Assembly (NCBI GenBank): GCA_021202575.1
Contig: JAJQCU010000111.1
Location: 360 to 5,839, forward strand
DNA length: 5,480 bases
Reading direction: 5' to 3'
Origin: Lachnospiraceae bacterium
Lineage (GTDB): Bacteria > Bacillota > Clostridia > Lachnospirales > Lachnospiraceae
Part shown: positions 1 to 5,480 of the stretch, in pieces
Layout of the letters: each line of letters begins with the position of its first letter
Numbering within the stretch: the stretch's first letter is position 1
Position numbers and translations under genes: made by a program
The notes under the pieces: model-generated
What the model was told of the DNA's origin: nothing
Database searches by the model: none
What the model saw: the letters and a program-made list of their open reading frames with translations, nothing else

Positions 1-143
1 TTTTTAGAGCCCGGTCCCCCCCCCGGGAACCGCAGTAGTGCCCCCCCCCACGTCTCGTGGGGGCGCCCCGCGCGGGGCCCCTCATTTTTACCCTTCCCCC
101 CCCGCGACACTTCTGCTGATACCCGCGCACCAAAAACTCCCCT
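1..143. other. Non-coding GC-rich segment with C-runs downstream of mraY
   Basis: No credible gene is visible here. The plus strand carries three long C homopolymers (16-24, 41-49 and 96-103) and a chain of palindromes between 45 and 81. The longest C-run I noticed elsewhere in the window is about six. In most Firmicutes dcw clusters murD follows mraY, but no MurD-like N-terminus (a Rossmann-type glycine-rich start) can be read on the minus strand. The segment could be a real structured spacer. It could equally be a low-quality contig end, because G-runs on the strand that reads outward from mraY are a known artefact type of two-colour sequencing chemistry. Which it is cannot be decided from the sequence alone. 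Confidence 0.6.
45..81. repeat. Chained GC-rich palindromes
   Basis: Four overlapping self-complementary blocks follow one another. Positions 45-52 pair with 56-63 as a perfect 8-bp stem with a 3-base loop (CCCCCACG / CGTGGGGG). Then come GGGGCGCCCC at 60-69, GCCCCGCGCGGGGC at 65-78 and GGGGCCCC at 74-81. Neither orientation gives a clean intrinsic terminator. In the direction of mraY transcription the 45-63 stem is followed by more G and no U-run. On the plus strand the 65-78 palindrome is followed by a weak T-rich stretch (85-89), but no gene is known to end there. Function is unassigned, and a sequencing or assembly artefact is possible. Confidence 0.6.
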
Positions 144-1109
144 CTATAGCCCCGCCAGCCCCACCAGGCACAGCAGCGCCGTCACCGTTGTAAACACCGC
201 CACCACCTTCGTCTCACTCCAGCCTCCCAGCTCGAAATGATGATGAATCGGCGCCATCCGGAAAATCCTCTTTCCGTGGCTTAACTTAAAATACGTGACC
301 TGAATGATCACACTGGCCACCTCCACCAGATAAATCAGCGCCACAATGGGAATAAACAGCTGCAAGCCCGTCATATAAGCGCAGCCCGCCACAAAGCCCC
401 CCAGCGCCAGAGACCCCGTATCCCCCATAAACACACTGGCCGGATACACATTGAACATCAGAAAGCCCAGAAGCCCGCCGATCCCCGCGCAGGTGATGGG
501 AGTGATTCCCACGCCCAGCCCCATGCCCGCCACCGCGAAAAACGTTGCGATCATGATCGTCACACTGCTCTCCTGCCCATCGATTCCGTCCGTAAAATTG
601 GAACCGTTGACCGTGCCCAGAATAATAAAAAACATCAGCGGGATGCTCAGCCACCCCACATTCAGGGTCTTGTCCATGAAAGGAATGCGCATGGAAAGAT
701 CCGCATCCCTGACCGCCAGCATGTAAAAGGCGAACACCCCTGTCACCACAATCTGGCCCAGCATCTTCTGCGCGCTCGTCAGGCCCATGGAGCGCTTCAG
801 CACCACCTTGATATAATCATCCACAAAGCCGATCAGCCCAAAGCCCAGCGTCAGAAAGAGAACCGGCACCACATCCGGATAATCCTTCACGTAAAACAGA
901 CTGACCAGTGTGATGCTGACCAGAAAAATAATGCCCCCCATGGTGGGCGTGCCGGTCTTCTTTTTGTGGCTCTGAGGCCCTTCCTCCCGCTCTGTCTGCC
1001 CGAACTTTAATTTTTTTAAGTAAGGGATCACAATGGGTCCCAGCACCACGGTGATGAGAAAAGAAACCACCACCGGAATAATCACCGGATATACCAGTTC
1101 CTGAAACAT
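144..1109 (-). CDS. mraY: Phospho-N-acetylmuramoyl-pentapeptide transferase MraY
   Basis: MraY transfers phospho-MurNAc-pentapeptide from UDP to undecaprenyl phosphate, making lipid I at the inner face of the membrane. The protein is 321 residues, normal for the family, and strongly hydrophobic with about ten membrane segments. Family motifs are present: the GTPTMGG loop (53-59), the acidic pair D97-D98 in DDYIK, NFTDGIDG (171-178), FMGDTGS with D230, and the HHH triad (289-291) in APIHHHFE. The frame stays open further upstream to 1217, but the ATG at 1109 is chosen because an AGGAGG lies 7 bases before it and the protein then starts MFQELVYP, as expected for MraY; the upstream extension would overlap the end of PBP-B. 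The gene ends with TAG. It lies 46 bases after the PBP-B stop, so co-transcription is likely. The residue after NFTDGIDG is Gln where many homologues have Leu; this is probably harmless variation. Confidence 0.97.
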   Translation of the reverse strand: MFQELVYPVIIPVVVSFLITVVLGPIVIPYLKKLKFGQTEREEGPQSHKKKTGTPTMGGIIFLVSITLVSLFYVKDYPDVVPVLFLTLGFGLIGFVDDYIKVVLKRSMGLTSAQKMLGQIVVTGVFAFYMLAVRDADLSMRIPFMDKTLNVGWLSIPLMFFIILGTVNGSNFTDGIDGQESSVTIMIATFFAVAGMGLGVGITPITCAGIGGLLGFLMFNVYPASVFMGDTGSLALGGFVAGCAYMTGLQLFIPIVALIYLVEVASVIIQVTYFKLSHGKRIFRMAPIHHHFELGGWSETKVVAVFTTVTALLCLVGLAGL

Positions 1110-1116
1110 GGATTTT

Positions 1117-1122
1117 CCTCCT
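1117..1122 (-). promoter_or_regulatory. Ribosome binding site of mraY
   Basis: A perfect AGGAGG on the minus strand lies 7 bases before the ATG at 1109. It decides the start codon: the longer open frame up to 1217 has no comparable site and would begin inside the end of PBP-B. Confidence 0.9.
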
Positions 1123-1155
1123 GATGTAATCAGCTTTACAGGCAGAGCCCTAAAA

Positions 1156-2892
1156 TCAGCCCTGCTCTGTCGGTTTATTATAATTCTCCTCCTCCAGATA
1201 GGGAAGAATATTTTCAAAAAGCTGCCGGATCACCGGCGCGCAGATCTGTCCTCCGTAATACACCCCCTGAGGATGGGTAATGATACAGATGGCGATCACC
1301 TGTGGATCGTCCGCCGGGGCAAAACCGATAAAGGAGGCGATGTACTTGCCGTTTCCCCGGGGAAGGGTCTGGCTGGTGGCCGTCTTTCCGCCCACCCGGT
1401 AGCCCTCCACCTGGCCGTTTTTGCCGCCGCCCTCGCTGACCACGGACTCCAGAAGCTCCCGCATGACAGCCGAGGTTTCCTCGCTGACGATACCCTCCGT
1501 AACCGGATACTCAAACACTGTCTCCTCTTCCCCATCCACTGCCTTGACGGCAAAATGAGGCGTCACTCTTGTTCCCCCGTTAATAATGGAAGAAACTGTG
1601 GTCAGCAGCTGAACCGGCGTAATCTGAAAGCCCTGTCCGAAGGCCATGGTGGCCAGCTCCACGTTTCCCATATCCTCCATCTGATGGACGATGGTCCGTG
1701 ACTCTCCCGGCAGATCCACACCGGTCTTTGTGCTTAAGCCGAAGCTTTCAAAATAGCTGTAATAGGTTTCCACGCCCAGCCGCAGGCCGATCTGCACAAA
1801 CACCGGGTTGCAGCTGTTCTGCAATGCCGTGATGAAGGTTTCAGCGCCGTGTCCGGTGGTCCTGGCACAGCGAATTCTGCGGTCGTCCACCACCACATAC
1901 CCCGGGCAGTAAAAGCTCTCCTCCAGGGAAACCGCTCCCTCCTCCAGAGCCGCGGCCGCGGTGATGATTTTAAATGTGGAGCCCGGTTCATAGCTGTCGC
2001 TGATCACGCCGTTGCGCCACATGGTATTTAAATTATCCTCGGTGCTGCCGCCCTCAAGCTTTCCGGCCCACTCCTCCGTCAGCTCATAAGGGTTATTTAA
2101 GTCAAATTCCGGCACGTTGACACAGGCGTAAATTTCCCCATTGTTGGGATTCATGACCAGAATCATGACATTCTCCGCCTCTTTTGCCTCGTAGGCCTGC
2201 AGCGCCAGCTGCTCAGCGTAATTCTGAATGTTGGCGTCAATGCTGATCACCAGATCCTGCCCCGCGACAGGCTCAATCCGCCGCTCCCCCTCCTCCTGCA
2301 GCTCAATGCCGGAGGCGTCGGTCATGGTAAGGATTTTGCCGCTCTCGCCGGTCAGATATTCATCATACACCGCCTCCAGGCCCAGGATTCCCTGGTTGTC
2401 GCTGCCGGTGAAGCCCAGCACCTTGCTGGCCAGAGTAGAATAAGGATAATAACGCTTGTAATCCTCGTCCACCTTGACGCCCGCCAGGTCATAGCCGCGG
2501 ATGCGGTCTCCCACTTCCTTGGGGACGTTGCTCTTAATCCGCTCCCTGGAGGAATATTTTTCCACCCGGGCGCGCACATATTCCTCACTAAGCTCCAGCT
2601 CCTCGCACAGAACCTCGATCACCCGCTCCGGGTCCTCCACCTGATTGTAAATCACAGAGACGGTACACACCGTCTCATTGTCCGCCAGCACAACGCCGTT
2701 GCGGTCCAGAATCCGGCCCCGCAAAGCCTTGATTTCCCGCTCCCGCTCCTGCAGATCGGTGGCCATCTGGGAATAATACTCCCCCCGCACCGCCATGATG
2801 TAGATCAGCCGTCCCAGCAGGGCGCACAAAAGAAGGATGCTCGCCGCCGCGAAAAACAGAATCTTTTTCTTCTGATAAGTCCTGACAAACAT
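1156..2892 (-). CDS. Class B penicillin-binding protein (SpoVD/FtsI-like transpeptidase), PBP-B
   Basis: A monofunctional DD-transpeptidase that crosslinks peptidoglycan outside the membrane. From the ATG at 2892 it has 578 residues: a short basic cytoplasmic start, one membrane anchor (about 11-34), a PBP-dimer/pedestal region with RGRILDRNG (58-66) and LGFTGSDN (about 159-166), then the transpeptidase domain from about 240. Catalytic motifs are S305-T-F-K308 (nucleophile Ser305), S360-C-N362 and K503-T-A505. The last is usually KTG or KSG, so this is a variant. There is no C-terminal PASTA domain, unlike Bacillus SpoVD (one) and PBP2B (two); the protein stops soon after the transpeptidase fold. 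A GTG at 2904 could add four residues, but the GTG lies in the Shine-Dalgarno region itself and has no site of its own, so ATG is preferred. It is a paralogue of PBP-A just upstream. Whether it acts in division or in sporulation cannot be told from sequence. The separate leader with an RBS hairpin suggests independent control. Confidence 0.93.
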   Translation of the reverse strand: MFVRTYQKKKILFFAAASILLLCALLGRLIYIMAVRGEYYSQMATDLQEREREIKALRGRILDRNGVVLADNETVCTVSVIYNQVEDPERVIEVLCEELELSEEYVRARVEKYSSRERIKSNVPKEVGDRIRGYDLAGVKVDEDYKRYYPYSTLASKVLGFTGSDNQGILGLEAVYDEYLTGESGKILTMTDASGIELQEEGERRIEPVAGQDLVISIDANIQNYAEQLALQAYEAKEAENVMILVMNPNNGEIYACVNVPEFDLNNPYELTEEWAGKLEGGSTEDNLNTMWRNGVISDSYEPGSTFKIITAAAALEEGAVSLEESFYCPGYVVVDDRRIRCARTTGHGAETFITALQNSCNPVFVQIGLRLGVETYYSYFESFGLSTKTGVDLPGESRTIVHQMEDMGNVELATMAFGQGFQITPVQLLTTVSSIINGGTRVTPHFAVKAVDGEEETVFEYPVTEGIVSEETSAVMRELLESVVSEGGGKNGQVEGYRVGGKTATSQTLPRGNGKYIASFIGFAPADDPQVIAICIITHPQGVYYGGQICAPVIRQLFENILPYLEEENYNKPTEQG

Positions 2893-2894
2893 AA

Positions 2895-2946
2895 ATAACC
2901 TCACAGAAAGTATTATTTCAGCTTATGTTTCTTTCCATGAGGTTAT
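2895..2946 (-). promoter_or_regulatory. RBS-sequestering stem-loop in front of PBP-B
   Basis: On the transcript, 2946-2931 can pair with 2910-2895. There are nine Watson-Crick pairs (ATAACCTCA with TGAGGTTAT), two G-U wobbles and five more pairs (GAAAG with CTTTC), making a continuous 16-bp stem closed by a 20-base loop (2911-2930). The 3' arm contains the GAGG Shine-Dalgarno sequence (2902-2899), and the stem ends only two bases before the ATG at 2892. When folded, the ribosome site is buried. This predicts low translation of PBP-B from long read-through transcripts unless the stem is opened. The pairing is seen directly; the regulatory role is inferred. Confidence 0.6.
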
Positions 2947-2948
2947 GC
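2920..2948 (-). promoter_or_regulatory. Possible sigma-E-like promoter inside the PBP-B leader
   Basis: On the minus strand GCATAAC (2948-2942) and CATAAGCT (2927-2920) are separated by 14 bases. They partly resemble the Bacillus sigma-E -35 and -10 elements (roughly KMATATT and CATACANT): five of seven positions match in the first, and the CATA core plus a final T match in the second. Bacillus spoVD is a known sigma-E gene, which makes the placement attractive. Starting about seven bases past the -10, a transcript would begin near 2913, in the loop of the RBS hairpin, and lack its 5' arm. The match is weak, and such boxes occur by chance in AT-rich DNA. Confidence 0.2.
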
Positions 2949-2965
2949 CCAAAGACATGCTTTGG
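2949..2965 (-). repeat. Short hairpin next to the RBS stem
   Basis: CCAAAG and CTTTGG form a perfect 6-bp stem with a 5-base loop, two bases from the outer end of the RBS-sequestering stem. No U-run follows, so it is not an intrinsic terminator. The two stems could stack, or could be a processing or protein-binding site. It is short enough to be chance. Confidence 0.4.
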
Positions 2966-3016
2966 ACTGTGAATTGTACGTTGTCCCTGTCTTTGTTTAT
3001 TTTGCTGTGACTACTT

Positions 3017-3112
3017 TTTTCTTTTGTTATGGTTTTCTGTTCAGCCTCAGCCGCCTTTTCTTTTGCTATGGTTTTCTGCCTCAGCTTCCTTTTCTTTGCT
3101 TTGGCTTTCTTA
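3017..3112. repeat. Degenerate tandem repeats in the PBP-A/PBP-B gap
   Basis: A 23-base unit at 3017-3039 recurs at 3056-3078 with a single mismatch (plus strand TTTTCTTTTG, then T or C, then TATGGTTTTCTG). A third, more diverged copy with a one-base gap lies at about 3090-3112. Spacing between copies is 39 and then 34 bases. CAGCCTCAGC or CCTCAGC-type sequence follows copies one and two, so the repeated unit is longer than the core. On the transcript the tract is A-rich and nearly free of U. The 233-base gap (2893-3125) also holds the hairpins listed separately; no gene is assigned in it. Confidence 0.7.
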
Positions 3113-3125
3113 TTGCCCTCGCCGT

Positions 3126-5372
3126 TTATTCTTCCGCCGTTTCGCCGGTTTCTGTACCCTCCGTCCCGGACTCGCCGGTCTCCGTTGTCGTACTCTCCAC
3201 AATATCCGCCACCGTGGAGCCGATGGTGGTCGTGGTCGCTTCATTGTCAGCGGCGGTCTCATCCAGCAAATCCGAATTGTCAGCGCTCTCCTGAATATCC
3301 TCCTCGGTATCCTCCAGCGCCCTCTTTTCCAGATAGCCCTGAATCACGGCCTCGCTTCTCTCCGCAAGCTCTTCTTCCTCCTCCTCGGTCAGCTCCTCTG
3401 TCATGAAAATGCCCAGATAGGGAAGGATATCCGTCATGATATCCTTGCTGAGCCAGCAGGCATATTTGGTGGAATTGCCCTGATCGTCCACATTGGGCCG
3501 GTCAATGACCACGTACACCAGCACCTGGGGATCATCCGCCGGGGCGTATCCGCAGAAGGAAATCACATAATCGCCGTTTCCTCTGGGAAGGGTCTCGCTG
3601 GTGCCGGTCTTGCCGCCGATCAGATACCCGGCCACCGCCGCTCTGGTGCCGGTGCCCTCGGTGATCACATTATTACAGTATTCTATAATCTTTTCGCTGG
3701 TGGACTCGGAGATGGTCCTCTTCACCAGCTTCGCGGAAATATTTTCCACCACGGTTCCGTTGGAGCTGACAATCTGGCTGACCACCCTGGGCTCATACAG
3801 ATACCCGCCGTTGACTAAAGAGCAGAAGCTTGCCGCCATCTGAATCATGGATACCTGAAAGCCCTGGCCGAAGGATGAGGTGGCTAACTCCGCGCTGCCC
3901 ATGGTGTCCGCCGTATAAATCAGGCTGGCGGTCCTGGCCTCTCCGGCCAGATCAATGTTGCTCTTCAAGCCAAAGCCGAAACGGTTCTGGAATTCCGCGA
4001 AGGTATCGCTGCCCACGGCCTGGGAAATATACATCATGGCCACGTTGCAGGATTCCTCTATGGCCTCGGATACTGTCACCGTGCCGTGCCCGGAGGTATT
4101 GTGACAGCTGATGGTCCAGCCGCCGACCTCCAGATATCCGTTGCACTGATAGGTCTCATTGCCGGTGATGGTGCCCGTCTCCAGCGCCATGGCCACCGTG
4201 AAGGGCTTGGCCACCGAGCCCGGCTCATAGGTATCGGAAATGCAGAAGTTTCGCCAGATCTGGTTGGATTCCGTGTAAAAGGCGTCCGAATCCTCCTGCA
4301 GCGCCGCCCACTCCGCGTCCGTGAAATACTCGCTCAGATCATAAGGGTCATTGCAGTCATAACCGGTGTTGCTGGCCATGGCAAGCACGCTTCCATCGTT
4401 CACGTCCATGACGATGACGCCGATATTTTCCGCGCCCGCGCCCTCTCTGTAATTGTCACGGAGCTCTTCATTATAATAATCAATCCATTTTTCCACAATG
4501 GTCTGAATATTGGCGTCGATGGTGGTCACAATGCTGTAGCCGTCCGAGGCCGGAATGGTGGTGACGTTGACCTCGCTGTCCTCGTTCAGATAGCCGTATT
4601 CCCTGCCGGCGGTGCCGTTCAGAATATCATTATAATATTCCTCCAGACCGAACATGCCGTTGTTGTCGCTGCCGGTGAAGCCCAGTACCTCGCTGGCCAG
4701 AGTGCTGTAGGGGTATTTTCTCTCATACTGCTCCTCAAACCAGATGCCGGTGATATGGGTGCCGCCGTAGCTTTCGCCCTTCGCCTCCGCCGCCGCCTCG
4801 CCTGCCGCGTAAACCTGATCCACATAGTCATAATAGGCCTGCATCTCATCATAGGAAATGCTCTTGCACACAATGCGGTACTGGGAGGAAGGATACTCGC
4901 TGACATACTCCTTCACCGCGGAAATATCCACATCCTCAAAGCAGACCTCCAGCGCCTCCAGCGTAGGCGTGTAGGCGTCCTCATCCGCCAGCATGGCCTT
5001 CGTGTCCAGAATCACATTGTACACCTTCTCGCTGTAGGCCAGAATGGTGCCGTTGGCGTCCAGAATCGACCCTCTCTTATAGGGAAGGGAGGTGGAATCA
5101 TAAGCCTGCTGGCTTAAGACGATCTGCTTATATTTTTCCTCGCTGGTAGCGGTAATATTTACCAGCCGCCAGACCAGAAAACCGACAGCTATCAGGCATA
5201 AGCCGCAGAAAAAAACAAGCTTTCCGCGCATATAGGGCCGAAATTTGGTCGGGTCCGCCTTTTTTTGCCTGTTTGACCCTCTTCGGCCGCCCTGTCTGTT
5301 TGTCCTGCTTCGTCTGTTTGATCCGTCCTGTCCGTTCCCGCCCCCTCGCGTCTGATTTCCCGTGCCGCTCAT
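3126..5372 (-). CDS. Class B penicillin-binding protein (FtsI/PBP2-like transpeptidase), PBP-A
   Basis: A 748-residue monofunctional DD-transpeptidase, probably the divisome enzyme given its place directly after an ftsL-like gene. Residues 1-50 are cytoplasmic and rich in Arg, Gly and Asn (ten Arg). A single membrane anchor follows (about 51-71). The PBP-dimer region includes RGSILDANG (100-108), where the usual DRNG has lost its Arg, and LGFTGSDN (230-237). The transpeptidase domain runs from about 310 to 655, with S386-V-A-K389 (nucleophile Ser386), S441-C-N443 and K588-T-G590-T, all intact. The last 90 or so residues form a low-complexity tail, very acidic at first (EEEEEE at 664-669 region), then Thr/Glu/Gly-rich, in place of PASTA domains. 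The ATG is supported by GAGG six bases upstream and lies one base after the previous stop, so translation is likely coupled. It is longer than PBP-B and than typical FtsI proteins because of both tails. Confidence 0.94.
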   Translation of the reverse strand: MSGTGNQTRGGGNGQDGSNRRSRTNRQGGRRGSNRQKKADPTKFRPYMRGKLVFFCGLCLIAVGFLVWRLVNITATSEEKYKQIVLSQQAYDSTSLPYKRGSILDANGTILAYSEKVYNVILDTKAMLADEDAYTPTLEALEVCFEDVDISAVKEYVSEYPSSQYRIVCKSISYDEMQAYYDYVDQVYAAGEAAAEAKGESYGGTHITGIWFEEQYERKYPYSTLASEVLGFTGSDNNGMFGLEEYYNDILNGTAGREYGYLNEDSEVNVTTIPASDGYSIVTTIDANIQTIVEKWIDYYNEELRDNYREGAGAENIGVIVMDVNDGSVLAMASNTGYDCNDPYDLSEYFTDAEWAALQEDSDAFYTESNQIWRNFCISDTYEPGSVAKPFTVAMALETGTITGNETYQCNGYLEVGGWTISCHNTSGHGTVTVSEAIEESCNVAMMYISQAVGSDTFAEFQNRFGFGLKSNIDLAGEARTASLIYTADTMGSAELATSSFGQGFQVSMIQMAASFCSLVNGGYLYEPRVVSQIVSSNGTVVENISAKLVKRTISESTSEKIIEYCNNVITEGTGTRAAVAGYLIGGKTGTSETLPRGNGDYVISFCGYAPADDPQVLVYVVIDRPNVDDQGNSTKYACWLSKDIMTDILPYLGIFMTEELTEEEEEELAERSEAVIQGYLEKRALEDTEEDIQESADNSDLLDETAADNEATTTTIGSTVADIVESTTTETGESGTEGTETGETAEE

Positions 5373-5373
5373 T

Positions 5374-5480
5374 TTAATCCTCGTCCGCGATCACAACGCT
5401 CTGCTCCAGATAGTCGTCAATCTGGGAATTATATGTAATAATCTGCTTCTCGGAGGCATATACCATACCAAGATCCATGA
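5374..5480 (-). CDS. FtsL/DivIC-like cell-division protein, C-terminal fragment
   Basis: Only the last 34 codons and a TAA stop are inside the window; the gene continues past its right edge. The visible end reads MDLGMVYASEKQ and then IITYNSQIDDYLEQ before an acidic finish. A short MxLGMVYA-Q-I segment near the C-terminus is typical of clostridial FtsL/septum-formation proteins, which are small bitopic coiled-coil proteins that join FtsB/DivIC and FtsQ/DivIB and activate the septal PBP with its SEDS partner. Position fits: in dcw clusters ftsL sits directly before the ftsI-type PBP. The stop is one base from the PBP-A ATG, and the last codons contain the PBP-A Shine-Dalgarno sequence. The transmembrane and coiled-coil parts cannot be seen, so the family call rests on this end and on gene order. 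Confidence 0.65.
   Translation of the reverse strand, partial: MDLGMVYASEKQIITYNSQIDDYLEQSVVIADED
5379..5382 (-). promoter_or_regulatory. Ribosome binding site of PBP-A
   Basis: GAGG on the minus strand lies six bases before the ATG at 5372, inside the final Glu-Asp codons of the ftsL-like gene. This layout favours translational coupling of the two proteins. Confidence 0.75.

Noticed and set aside
1..85. Minus-strand ATG at 85 opening a frame to the window edge, as a possible murD
   Set aside because: About 28 codons of Gly/Arg/Pro from C-runs and palindromes, with no MurD-like start. Low complexity explains the absence of stops.
65..89. Plus-strand intrinsic terminator (GC palindrome followed by T-rich bases)
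   Set aside because: The T-run starts seven bases after the stem and is short, and no plus-strand gene ends there.
96..123. Faint likeness of the minus strand (GGTATCA, GCAGA, CGCGGG) to a template-switching primer used in cDNA libraries
   Set aside because: The match needs several gaps and mismatches. It is too weak to claim primer contamination, though it would be worth screening if the segment proves to be artefact.
1110..1217. Longer mraY start at 1217 (36 extra residues)
   Set aside because: It overlaps the last PBP-B codons and lacks a good Shine-Dalgarno sequence. The extra residues are basic and unlike MraY, whereas the ATG at 1109 has a perfect AGGAGG.
2893..2904. GTG start for PBP-B at 2904
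   Set aside because: The GTG overlaps the GAGG that serves the ATG at 2892, and no other ribosome site lies upstream of it. It would change the protein by only four residues.
2971..2985. TACAAT at 2978-2973 (minus strand) as a sigma-A -10 box for PBP-B
   Set aside because: No recognisable -35 hexamer lies about 17 bases upstream, and the surrounding A-rich DNA makes single -10-like boxes common.
2962..3294. Plus-strand frame with repeated FFCYGFL peptides
   Set aside because: The repeated hydrophobic peptide is the antisense reading of the T-rich tandem repeats and then of the PBP-A tail. I saw no Shine-Dalgarno sequence or family resemblance supporting it.
4086..5117. Long plus-strand open frame (343 codons) over PBP-A
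   Set aside because: It lies wholly antisense to a gene with intact catalytic motifs. It reads as a low-complexity Ile/Val/Gly/Arg product with no recognisable domain, which is what the complement of GC-rich coding DNA gives.

Overview
The window is a stretch of the division and cell-wall (dcw) cluster of a Gram-positive bacterium, with every supported gene on the minus strand. Read in the direction of transcription (high to low coordinates) it holds: the 3' end of a small FtsL/DivIC-like division gene, two consecutive class B penicillin-binding proteins (called PBP-A and PBP-B here), and mraY. This order, with a tandem pair of monofunctional transpeptidases between an ftsL-like gene and mraY, together with moderately high GC and no PASTA domains, suggests a clostridial organism, most likely Lachnospiraceae or a close relative. 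The taxonomic placement is inference from gene order and protein style, not from a search.

Layout: 5374-5480 is the last 34 codons of the ftsL-like gene. PBP-A (3126-5372) starts one base after that stop. It has an Arg/Gly/Asn-rich cytoplasmic head, one membrane anchor, a complete transpeptidase domain and a long acidic Glu/Thr/Ser tail. Then comes a 233-base A-rich gap (transcript sense), the most unusual part of the window. It holds degenerate tandem repeats, an open Lys-rich reading frame in the -1 register of PBP-A, a short hairpin, and a 16-bp stem whose 3' arm contains the Shine-Dalgarno sequence of PBP-B. PBP-B (1156-2892) is a shorter class B PBP with a KTA triad in place of KTG. mraY (144-1109) follows 47 bases after the first base of the PBP-B stop codon and is complete. 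The last 143 bases (1-143) contain no gene I can support. They are extremely GC-rich, with three runs of 8-9 C and chained palindromes, and look like either a structured spacer or a damaged contig end. The murD gene expected after mraY does not begin here.

How the genes work together: MraY makes lipid I at the inner face of the membrane. The two class B PBPs crosslink septal or spore-type peptidoglycan on the outside, presumably each with a SEDS glycosyltransferase encoded elsewhere. The FtsL-like protein belongs to the divisome subcomplex that activates such a PBP. The PBP-A/PBP-B gap suggests that PBP-B translation is controlled separately from PBP-A. The main candidate for something undescribed is this RBS-sequestering hairpin, with a possible promoter placed so that a transcript starting inside it would lose the sequestering arm.
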